Below the pieces are notes generated by a model. That model ran no database searches, was not told where the DNA came from, and was given only the letters and a program-made list of their open reading frames with translations. DNA of 12,639 bases, taken from positions 1-12,639 of the forward strand of contig JAUIJG010000128.1 in assembly GCA_030431355.1 (NCBI GenBank). The letters run 5' to 3'. This document shows positions 1-5,499 of this stretch, one piece after another; position 1 is the stretch's first letter, and each line of letters begins with the position of its first letter. A program made the position numbers and the translations under genes. Origin of the DNA: a bacterium. Its GTDB lineage: Bacteria > Cyanobacteriota > Vampirovibrionia > Obscuribacterales > Obscuribacteraceae.

Positions 1-274
1 GCTCTTCATTTTTCTCCGCCAGACGTTTATATCTTTTGTGACGGCTATTTTCTTCTCTGTGCAGTTTATCTTCCGGAAGCAGTGCCGGGTAGTCGTCCGT
101 GTCCGGGGTACTTTTGCGTCCGTGCTTTATATCGACGCCGGCAGCCGGAAATGAGCCAGTCCTGTCGGTCTGCCGTTTCACGGGAAAGGTACCGCTCTGA
201 AGACTTAGCGGAACAGACGGGTATTCGCCGGTCTGGCTGTCATCAAATTTAGTTTCGCTATCGCCTTCCGACAT
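1..274 (-). CDS. Unrecognised hydrophilic protein, N-terminal part (runs off left edge)
   Basis: Reading the minus strand from the ATG at 272-274 gives 91 codons without a stop, up to the window edge, so only the N-terminus is visible. The protein begins MSEGDSETKFDDSQTGEYP and is very polar, rich in Asp, Glu, Ser, Thr, Lys and Arg. It has no signal peptide or membrane segment, and the visible part ends in a basic/acidic stretch (HREENSRHKRYKRLAEKNEE). This looks like a disordered N-terminal tail. The start is supported by an AGGA Shine-Dalgarno (plus 280-283) five bases before the ATG, and by a promoter-like TTGATC-17-TATAAC pair just upstream. I do not recognise a family; the folded part must lie outside the window. 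It follows the sensor gene in the same direction with a 93-bp gap and probably has its own promoter. Confidence 0.65.
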   Translation of the reverse strand, partial: MSEGDSETKFDDSQTGEYPSVPLSLQSGTFPVKRQTDRTGSFPAAGVDIKHGRKSTPDTDDYPALLPEDKLHREENSRHKRYKRLAEKNEE

Positions 275-299
275 ACTCTTCCTGTCCGGTCGCCTCTCT

Positions 300-328
300 G
301 TTATATTCCCAACGCATTTATAGATCAA
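300..328 (-). promoter_or_regulatory. Candidate sigma-70 promoter of the left-edge gene
   Basis: On the minus strand, TTGATC (plus 323-328) and TATAAC (plus 300-305) are separated by exactly 17 bases. The predicted transcript start is near 293, giving a leader of about 20 bases that includes the AGGA ribosome-binding site at 280-283. The match is by eye only. Confidence 0.4.
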
Positions 329-367
329 CGTTTATAGGATCCAGAATTCAATATTTAAGCTTCCCGC

Positions 368-2776
368 TCACATAAGATTTGCCGGAATAGAGCAGTAGAT
401 TGCCGTACCCCTGCCTGATTGAGATTCGGCCCAAATTTGACCACCCATTCTTTCGGCATTGTTGCGAGCTAGATAGAGTGACAGTCTTTGAGCATAGGTG
501 TCTTCCGAATGTTTGCCTTCTATAAATCCGGCGAACATGTCGGTTATCTCCTCTTCCGGCAAAGCCGGGCCGGAGCTGGTGACGCATAGCCGCATCTCTC
601 CGTCCCGTACGGAACTTTCCACTCGCACTCTTCCGCCGGCGGCTGTTATCGATATCAGTTTGTTCAGCACCTCCACCAGAACTCCCCGGACGGATTCTTT
701 GTTGCTGTATATGGTTGGTAGTCCGGTGACGGTTTTATAATCCAGCAGAAGTTGCCTCTGTCTTGCGTGGGGGGTGACTTCATCGAGGCAGTCCGCCACC
801 AGCCTGGTGATGACGATGGGTTCTTTGGGAACCACCGGCTCCGGGATGAAGCCTCCGTACATCATCAAATAGCTATCCACTACGGCAAGGAGATTTTTGT
901 AGATTTCGTGCAGCTCGTTCAGGCTGGTGACCACCTGGGGGTGCATGGTGCTTTTGGCGTTTGACATGGCTGAAGACCAGCGGCTTTCTGCTTCGGCTAT
1001 TGGCACGCGGATGGAATCCTGGAGCATGGAGACTATCTCTTCTCTCAGCTTTGCGTTTTCACTTCTCAGTGATTTATCTCTCAGGACCATGACATAGCCC
1101 TGGATACTGTTGTCTTCGCCTACTATCGGCTGCAGATGCGCAATCGCTTCTATCTGTTTGTCTTCTTTGTTATGGTGGATGACACATTCCGGATGAAATT
1201 TGTTCAGTACGGCGTTAGGGTCTCCGCCATGTTTGGCGAAAGCCTGGCCTGAAAACAGTGCCCTGGGTTCACCGGGTTTCCGCACCAGATCAAAACACTG
1301 TCTTCCTGCGATCTCTCCTTCGCTGAATCCGCTCCAATTGAGGAAGACCGGATTGGAAGCCAGGATATTGCCGTACTGATCTAATAACAGAAATCCTTCG
1401 GTGGAGGATTGGAGCACCGCGTCGAGTTTGTGTTGCACCACAATCGCCTGGCGATTGGCCTGGTTGATCTGCCTTTGAATTTCAGTTATCTGTTTGGATT
1501 GGTTGGAGATCTGCCGATTGAGATTGCTTATTTTTGAGGTGGACTCTTCTGCAATCTGTTTGCTTTCAATCAGCTCTTCTTTTTGTCTGTTGAGCTTGGT
1601 TTTGAGGTTTTGGGTGGTGGAGCGCATGGTACTAACGGCAGTGTCAATGACTTCGCCCAGCTCCAACCAGTCGCCGGATAAACCTTCCAATGGTTCGATG
1701 ATCGCCTTACGGTCTGCGATGTCGGAGGTTCGATCAATTAGAAAATTTAGGGGCTCGTTTACGCTGCTGGAGATTTTAGCGCTGAATAGGAAAGCCAGTA
1801 AGAGCGCCGCTCCACCAAAGGCTCCGGCGCTAAGCACCACCAGGAAGATCTTACCGATTACATCGGGAACCGGAGTGGCGATCAGAAGATAGCCATAGGA
1901 CTTCGACTTCCCGTCGGCTTTCTTGGTGCCTTCGAAATTGACATAAGCCCACCATTTGCCGTCCTTTTCAAAATGGTACTGTTTTACTTTTGGGTTGACC
2001 GGAACAAGCAGCCCTTCGACCGGGGAGAGCAACATTCCCAGCATGGAGCCGGGAATCTCTTTAGCACCATTTTCATTCAGCTGTTTGATGAAGTTTCCGC
2101 CTTTACCGCTTCGCAGGCCCTGGGTGGCCGCGGTTACTTTGTTCACTTTGGTCGAGAACATGGCCAGGTCGATATCTCTCACCGGGTCCAGTTCTTCCAG
2201 TTCGAATTTTGTAACTTCACCGGTTAGATACTCATTGTTGATGGGTTGGCTGACTACCACCAGACCGGCCATTTTGCCTTTGGAATCTTTGAATGGAACC
2301 ATGGATGATACTGTGACCGCTTTGGTCATGCTGAAGTCGGAAGCACCATCATATTTTTCTCTGGTTCTCAGGGCGAATTGAATCGCTTCACTCTGGCTGG
2401 AGGCTGAATATCCATGCTTGCTTGGGGTCTCGGTGCTGTAGAAAACATTCCCTTTCGTATCCACCAGGGTGATGAATCCAGGAAAGCGGGAATCATCTAG
2501 AAATTTATCCAGAAGTTTTGCCGCCGTAGACCGATTGCGATCTACGTAAGCTTTCATGATCGGTCCGTCTTCAATGAGAATATAGGCCAGGTTTTCGCAT
2601 GCCGCTTTTGCTTTGGTCAGATCTCTGAGGAGCTTGCCGCGTGTGACCTCGGCTCTTTGCTGTGCTTCTATCCGAGTACTGCGAAAGTCGGTAACCAGAT
2701 CGAACAAAGAATAGCCGCCAATCATCATGACGATGACGACCATATAGGAGGTTACAAGTTTCGGCAGAATTCCCAA
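368..2776 (-). CDS. Membrane sensor with CACHE-like, HAMP and PAS domains and a degenerate histidine-kinase core
   Basis: This 802-residue protein has a membrane segment at about 9-28, an extracytoplasmic region at about 30-305 resembling a double CACHE ligand-binding domain (with FITLVDTKGNVFYST near 101), and a second membrane segment at about 308-331. A HAMP-like linker (332-390), a coiled coil (390-450) and a PAS domain (about 450-565, LLLDQYGNILASN) follow. The C-terminal 240 residues align with HisKA plus HATPase_c, but key residues are gone. The H-box reads LQDSIRVPI, with Asp587 where His is expected. The N-box has LNKLISI (706-712), without the catalytic second Asn. The G1 box is SSGPALP instead of DxGxG, and the G2 glycines are missing. 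The final GGQIWAESQSGRGTAIYCSIP keeps the family fold. Autophosphorylation is therefore unlikely. The start is TTG at 2774-2776, chosen because GGAG (plus 2782-2785) lies five bases upstream. Confidence 0.88.
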   Translation of the reverse strand: MGILPKLVTSYMVVIVMMIGGYSLFDLVTDFRSTRIEAQQRAEVTRGKLLRDLTKAKAACENLAYILIEDGPIMKAYVDRNRSTAAKLLDKFLDDSRFPGFITLVDTKGNVFYSTETPSKHGYSASSQSEAIQFALRTREKYDGASDFSMTKAVTVSSMVPFKDSKGKMAGLVVVSQPINNEYLTGEVTKFELEELDPVRDIDLAMFSTKVNKVTAATQGLRSGKGGNFIKQLNENGAKEIPGSMLGMLLSPVEGLLVPVNPKVKQYHFEKDGKWWAYVNFEGTKKADGKSKSYGYLLIATPVPDVIGKIFLVVLSAGAFGGAALLLAFLFSAKISSSVNEPLNFLIDRTSDIADRKAIIEPLEGLSGDWLELGEVIDTAVSTMRSTTQNLKTKLNRQKEELIESKQIAEESTSKISNLNRQISNQSKQITEIQRQINQANRQAIVVQHKLDAVLQSSTEGFLLLDQYGNILASNPVFLNWSGFSEGEIAGRQCFDLVRKPGEPRALFSGQAFAKHGGDPNAVLNKFHPECVIHHNKEDKQIEAIAHLQPIVGEDNSIQGYVMVLRDKSLRSENAKLREEIVSMLQDSIRVPIAEAESRWSSAMSNAKSTMHPQVVTSLNELHEIYKNLLAVVDSYLMMYGGFIPEPVVPKEPIVITRLVADCLDEVTPHARQRQLLLDYKTVTGLPTIYSNKESVRGVLVEVLNKLISITAAGGRVRVESSVRDGEMRLCVTSSGPALPEEEITDMFAGFIEGKHSEDTYAQRLSLYLARNNAERMGGQIWAESQSGRGTAIYCSIPANLM

Positions 2777-2781
2777 TGATT

Positions 2782-2785
2782 CTCC
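2782..2785 (-). promoter_or_regulatory. Shine-Dalgarno deciding the TTG start of the sensor gene
   Basis: GGAG on the minus strand lies five bases before TTG (2774-2776). The first internal ATG (residue 12) falls inside the first membrane segment and would truncate it, so TTG is preferred. Confidence 0.6.
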
Positions 2786-2792
2786 AGTTGTG

Positions 2793-2852
2793 TTTGCTTC
2801 GCCCCAAGCAAAACTGCCAATAAGAAGTTTATCTCTTTATAAACCTTATTGG
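2793..2852 (-). promoter_or_regulatory. Two consecutive inverted repeats in the leader of the sensor gene
   Basis: The distal dyad (2817-2852) has arms CCAATAAG/CTTATTGG (8 bp) and inner arms TTTAT/ATAAA (5 bp), with a six-base loop and a small internal loop. The proximal dyad (2793-2812) has arms TTTGCTT/AAGCAAA (7 bp) around a six-base loop and ends eight bases before the Shine-Dalgarno. Neither is followed by a T-tract in the minus direction, so they do not look like ordinary terminators. Leader structure or an operator are both possible. No strong -35/-10 pair was found in 2853-2932. Confidence 0.45.
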
Positions 2853-2932
2853 TACTAGGAATTTAGATAGGCCCAGTTAAAATGTAAAATCGAGCTAAAT
2901 TTATATATTTATAGGATGCTCAGAGCTAGAGG

Positions 2933-3256
2933 CTAGTCTTCGTCGCTCTCTGAACAAGCTTCAGGGTCTTTGCCCTCTTCCTTCATTTTTCTCATCTCGG
3001 ATTGCACCTGAATGGCTCTGATGAGTTGGTTAGGACCGCAGTAGCCCAGCTCAAGCAGCCACTGACCCAGGGGCTTCTGTTCGCTATTTGCTTCGGCATC
3101 GGTTCTTTGTAGCTGAAGGGCTTCGTCGAGTTGATAGATTGTTATGTAGCCAAGGTCAACCAGAATTTGACCGAGTAGATACTTCTCTTCTCCCGTCTTA
3201 TCGGAATCGTTGCTTTTATTTTCCTGGGACTTAGTTGTCATATCTTCTTTCGTCAT
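2933..3256 (-). CDS. Small stand-alone protein with two MshEN-type motifs
   Basis: This 107-residue protein has a charged N-terminal tail (1-25), two 24-residue motifs and a very acidic C-terminus (CSESDED). The motifs occupy about 27-50 (LGQILVDLGYITIYQLDEAL in its core) and 62-85 (LGQWLLELGYCGPNQLIRAI), separated by 11 residues. They match the MshEN/GspE N-terminal pattern RLGxxLVxxGxIxxxxLxxALxxQ, which binds c-di-GMP in MshE-type ATPases. The leading Arg is Leu in the first copy and Pro in the second, and the spacer is longer than in MshE, so ligand binding is uncertain. There is no ATPase domain. The start is ambiguous: ATG at 3256 has a weak upstream site, while the ATG five codons later follows GAAAGAAG. 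It lies between the SRP RNA and the sensor gene on the same strand. Confidence 0.8.
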   Translation of the reverse strand: MTKEDMTTKSQENKSNDSDKTGEEKYLLGQILVDLGYITIYQLDEALQLQRTDAEANSEQKPLGQWLLELGYCGPNQLIRAIQVQSEMRKMKEEGKDPEACSESDED

Positions 3257-3406
3257 TTTGCTATTTCGCCGATCCTATTTCTGTCTGGAAAACCTACTGC
3301 GTACACTATTTTAGTACTTATTTCGGATTTCGCTATTTGCTCTCTCGGACAGAGAATTCAACTGTGGAGATTGATTCCGGGAGATTTGCTGTCAAGAGAT
3401 TTTTAA

Positions 3407-3497
3407 AGACCGCTGGGCACACCCGAAGAATACAACTTATGGCTGCTGGGTTTCCCCCCTGACCAGGTTCGTCGGTCCTCGCCGCACCCAACGATCT
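3407..3497 (-). ncRNA. ffs: Signal recognition particle RNA, small bacterial type (4.5S-like)
   Basis: On the minus strand this stretch carries the SRP RNA core: ACCTGGTCAGG, a three-base-pair stem capped by GAAA, then CCCAGCAGCCATAAG. These are the conserved UCAG and AGCA sides of the symmetric loop that binds Ffh. The 5' segment AGATCGTTGGGTGC (plus 3484-3497) pairs with the 3' segment ending GTGCCCAGCGGTCT (about 3407-3420) over roughly 14 pairs with a few G-U wobbles. This closes a single long hairpin of about 91 nt, normal for the short Alu-less form. An inner helix pairs CCGACGAA with TTCTTCGG with one mismatch. The RNA scaffolds Ffh and FtsY for co-translational membrane targeting. The capping loop is GAAA rather than the usual GGAA, still a GNRA loop. 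Ends are estimated from pairing, and no rho-independent terminator was seen. Confidence 0.88.
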
Positions 3498-3505
3498 AAT
3501 CTGTA

Positions 3506-3511
3506 ATTATA
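3506..3511 (-). promoter_or_regulatory. -10 box of the SRP RNA promoter
   Basis: A perfect TATAAT on the minus strand lies 8 bases upstream of the predicted 5' end of the SRP RNA, the right distance for a start at about 3497-3500. No good -35 hexamer is visible around 3529-3534. Confidence 0.55.
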
Positions 3512-3557
3512 GACGATAGACAGAGGTTGCGATCCGATTCGATTGTTAGACTTTCTG

Positions 3558-3640
3558 ATGTTCTAGAAAGATTGTCTTGAAAAAAACATGCTCTCGCTTG
3601 AACATATTAGATGTTCATTCTTCCGAAACTAGCTGAACAT
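3558..3640. repeat. Cluster of four ATGTTC/GAACAT half-sites
   Basis: ATGTTC occurs at 3558-3563 and 3611-3616, and GAACAT at 3600-3605 and 3635-3640. The central pair forms TGAACAT-ATTAG-ATGTTCA (3599-3617), a perfect 7-bp dyad with a five-base centre. The cluster lies in the non-coding interval between the unknown 155-residue gene and the SRP RNA. It may be an operator region, but no regulator is identified. Confidence 0.4.
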
Positions 3641-3663
3641 AGGGGATAGGAGGTTCCTTTCCT

Positions 3664-3732
3664 ATGAGCTACTTGCTATTGTATATGGTGCTCCGACCGG
3701 TGTTGCAAACTATTAATGAGGTTAAGCGCTGA
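3664..3732 (+). CDS. Possible 22-residue hydrophobic small protein
   Basis: A short plus-strand frame encodes MSYLLLYMVLRPVLQTINEV plus two more residues and ends in TGA. A full AGGAGG (3648-3653) lies ten bases before the ATG, slightly farther than optimal. The N-terminal half is hydrophobic (YLLLYMVL) and the end is charged, as in many small membrane peptides. It sits in an otherwise gene-poor interval, next to the GAACAT cluster. Against it: the ORF is very short, the Shine-Dalgarno lies in an inverted repeat (ATAGGA/TCCTAT, 3646-3665), and no clear plus-strand promoter was found. Confidence 0.2.
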   Translation: MSYLLLYMVLRPVLQTINEVKR

Positions 3733-3765
3733 GTAAATAAAACCGTACTCGGCTAGATTTCATAC

Positions 3766-4233
3766 TTAGTCTTGCATGCCGGTGGCAAAATCATTGCCGG
3801 TATCGGACATATTCCAGCGTAATAGCTCCCGGCGCCATTCCAGATCAGCCTGGGCTTCTCTTATCAGTTCGGCCAGTCCCTGGAAATCGGCGAATGACAG
3901 ATCGATGGCCATACCCAGGTCAAAGGTAAGCTTCACTCGCTCACAGTTTGGGGTACAGGTCATGCAGACGATATGGTCCGGTCCGCATACTTCGAACATC
4001 TGATTATCTTCGCACTGGAGGGGGTCCTTCACCCAGGTTAGAAACTCGACAAATTGCTCGTCTTCCATACCTTGCTGGATTAGAAGTACCAGAGCCTGGT
4101 ACTGGGTGTGATTTAGATAGACTGTTACTTCCTGTCTTCTAAAGTCCAGGGCAAATTCGCCGTTTTGCTTATCTAAATACAGGTCCGCGAATGCGTTGGC
4201 GAAACTTATGTGGTGGGCGGTGCTTGTCTTCAT
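3766..4233 (-). CDS. Cys-containing protein of unknown function, possible internal duplication
   Basis: The protein is 155 residues if translation starts at the ATG at 4231-4233, which follows GAGAGGA by nine bases. A GTG six codons upstream is the alternative. I do not recognise a family. It is soluble, without signal peptide or membrane segment. Five Cys cluster in the middle (about 74, 83, 90, 93 and 97), including CMTCTPNC, which could hold a metal but may be chance. Two segments share a pattern of a beta-like strand followed by a helix: EVTVYLNHTQYQALVLLIQQ (35-54) and VKLTFDLGMAIDLSFADFQG (100-119, continuing LAELIREA). This suggests a duplicated alpha/beta unit. Codon usage resembles the neighbours. 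It lies 116 bp downstream of hemB in the same direction and might be read from the hemB transcript, although no function in tetrapyrrole synthesis is implied. Confidence 0.75.
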   Translation of the reverse strand: MKTSTAHHISFANAFADLYLDKQNGEFALDFRRQEVTVYLNHTQYQALVLLIQQGMEDEQFVEFLTWVKDPLQCEDNQMFEVCGPDHIVCMTCTPNCERVKLTFDLGMAIDLSFADFQGLAELIREAQADLEWRRELLRWNMSDTGNDFATGMQD

Positions 4234-4349
4234 GCAAAGGTGTCCTCTCACCTCTATGATATACCTTCTCTCCGGTCTGTCTATCCCAATCTTATTCTCT
4301 TGGCTTAATTTTGGGCTAAATTTCTTGGGCCGGAGCTTTCAACTAAACT

Positions 4350-5372
4350 TCAATTCTTGAGCCAGCGAGCCATATCCCGAGCGTGGTAGGTGATTATCAG
4401 GTCGGCTCCGGCTCTTGTAATGGCTGTCAGGGTTTCGGTTACCACTTTTCGCTCATCCAACCAACCGCGCTCGGCAGCGGCTTTGACCATGGAGTATTCA
4501 CCGGACACGTTGTAAGCAGCCACCGGGGCGTTGGTGATTGCCCGGGCTTCTTTGATCAGGTCAAGGTAGAGCAGGGCAGGTTTTACCATGACGATGTCGG
4601 CGCCTTCGGCAAGATCCAGCTCGATCTCTCTGATCGCTTCACGACCATTGGCCGGCTCCATCTGGTAGGTTGTCCGGTCGCCAAACTGGGGGGCGGACTC
4701 GGCCGCTTCGCGAAATGGACCGTACATGGCGGAAGAAAACTTGGCGCTGTAAGCCATTATGGGAGTGTTGTCGAAGCCACTTTCATCCAGGGCTTCTCTA
4801 ATGGCTGCTATGCGTCCGTCCATCATGTCCGAAGGAGCTATGATGTCAGCACCGGCTCGAGCCTGGGAGACTGCCGATCTGGCTAGAACCTGTACGCTGG
4901 GGTCGTTGAGAATCTGTCCATCGGCCACTATGCCGCAGTGACCGTGGCTCATGTACTCACAGAGGCATGTGTCGGCCACAACAACCAGGTGGGGAAAGTG
5001 CTTTTTGATCTCCCGGGTGGCTGTCTGAATTATGCCGTCGTCGCTCCAGGCTCCCGTGGCTTCCGTGTCTTTATGTTCAGGAACACCGAAGAGGATAATC
5101 GACTTGAGACCTTCGTCCACTGCCGCTTCAATCTCTTTGAGGGCTTCATCGATACTCTGCTGGTGAATGCCAGGCATGGAGCTGATCGTTTTTTTGACTT
5201 TGCTTCCTTCAACCAGAAAGAGCGGATAGATCAGTTGTTCGGCTCTCACGTGGGTCTCTTTGACCATTGAGCGCAGCCCAGGAGATGATCTGAGTCTTCG
5301 CATCCGCATGCGGGGGAAAATAGCTTCGGTTTTTATGTCCGTTGCCGGTCTTTCTGTGGTCAATTTGTCCAT
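4350..5372 (-). CDS. hemB: Delta-aminolevulinic acid dehydratase (porphobilinogen synthase)
   Basis: This enzyme condenses two 5-aminolevulinate molecules to porphobilinogen, the second committed step of tetrapyrrole synthesis, in the cytoplasm. At 340 residues it is the usual length for the family. Both active-site lysines are present: Lys211 in [15 protein letters not shown] and the Schiff-base Lys264 in [24 protein letters not shown] (134-147) supplies Cys136, Cys138 and Cys146, the three-Cys site of zinc-dependent enzymes, as opposed to the Asp-type magnesium enzymes. The N-terminal [18 protein letters not shown] arm, used for octamer assembly, is typical. The ATG at 5370-5372 is chosen because GGAG (plus 5379-5382) lies six bases upstream; an upstream in-frame TTG at 5411 has no such support. 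A TATAAT at plus 5429-5434 inside an inverted repeat is the likely promoter. It is separated from hemACD by three signalling genes. Confidence 0.97.
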   Translation of the reverse strand: MDKLTTERPATDIKTEAIFPRMRMRRLRSSPGLRSMVKETHVRAEQLIYPLFLVEGSKVKKTISSMPGIHQQSIDEALKEIEAAVDEGLKSIILFGVPEHKDTEATGAWSDDGIIQTATREIKKHFPHLVVVADTCLCEYMSHGHCGIVADGQILNDPSVQVLARSAVSQARAGADIIAPSDMMDGRIAAIREALDESGFDNTPIMAYSAKFSSAMYGPFREAAESAPQFGDRTTYQMEPANGREAIREIELDLAEGADIVMVKPALLYLDLIKEARAITNAPVAAYNVSGEYSMVKAAAERGWLDERKVVTETLTAITRAGADLIITYHARDMARWLKN

Positions 5373-5378
5373 CTGTTG

Positions 5379-5382
5379 CTCC
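5379..5382 (-). promoter_or_regulatory. Shine-Dalgarno deciding the hemB start
   Basis: GGAG in the minus-strand context CCCGGAGCAACAG lies six bases before ATG (5370-5372). It favours this start over the longer TTG-initiated version by 13 residues. Confidence 0.7.
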
Positions 5383-5418
5383 GGGTTACGCAATAGCAAA
5401 AGAGATTGCAAAGAGTTT

Positions 5419-5455
5419 CAAAGGAACGATTATAAACAACCTATATATTCCTTTG
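5419..5455 (-). promoter_or_regulatory. hemB promoter -10 within a CAAAGGAA/TTCCTTTG inverted repeat
   Basis: The minus-strand TATAAT (plus 5429-5434) predicts a transcript start near 5422 and a leader of about 50 bases for hemB. The -35 region is poor. Perfect 8-bp arms CAAAGGAA (5419-5426) and TTCCTTTG (5448-5455) flank the -10 box with a 21-bp spacer. Further copies of the core lie outside: CAAAG at 5409-5413 and CTTTG at 5474-5478, with TTTCAAAG (5416-5423) mirroring CTTTGAAA (5474-5481). The arrangement suggests an operator, and a weak promoter that needs an activator or is repressed. No regulator is identified. Confidence 0.45.
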
Positions 5456-5499
5456 CCTTTTTGGTTAAGGATGCTTTGAAAGATTTAATAGAATTGTCT

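Larger units (their letters stand above)
3257..3765. other. 509-bp interval without a normal-sized protein gene
   Basis: The interval contains the SRP RNA (about 3407-3497) with its -10 box, the GAACAT half-site cluster and one doubtful 22-codon frame. The stretch 3257-3406 is the leader of the MshEN-like gene. It contains a TTGACA (minus, plus 3390-3395) without a matching -10 and a TAAAAT further downstream, and nothing else stands out. At 3733-3765, downstream of the unknown gene, no strong terminator was seen. Confidence 0.6.

Noticed and set aside
1956..2381. 141-codon plus-strand frame, Ser/Pro-rich
   Set aside because: It is antisense to the periplasmic domain of the sensor and shows only the composition expected from complementing that gene.
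3369..3395. Promoter built on TTGACA (minus strand, plus 3390-3395) for the MshEN-like gene
   Set aside because: No acceptable -10 lies 16-18 bases downstream; the best candidates are AATCTC and CAATCT.
3235..3462. 75-codon plus-strand frame starting MSYLLSSFCYFADP
   Set aside because: It overlaps the start of the MshEN-like gene and the SRP RNA on the opposite strand, has no Shine-Dalgarno and has an odd composition.
3599..3617. LexA/SOS-type operator reading of the GAACAT dyad
   Set aside because: The Gram-positive SOS box needs GAAC-N4-GTTC, and here the arms are farther apart. No LexA-regulated gene is adjacent.
4234..4251. GTG start six codons upstream in the unknown Cys-containing gene
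   Set aside because: The GAGAGGA motif lies inside this extension and is spaced correctly for the downstream ATG, so the longer form is less likely, though not excluded.
5370..5411. Longer hemB start at the TTG at 5409-5411
   Set aside because: It has no ribosome-binding site, and the extra 13 residues are not typical of HemB. The ATG at 5370-5372 has GGAG six bases upstream.
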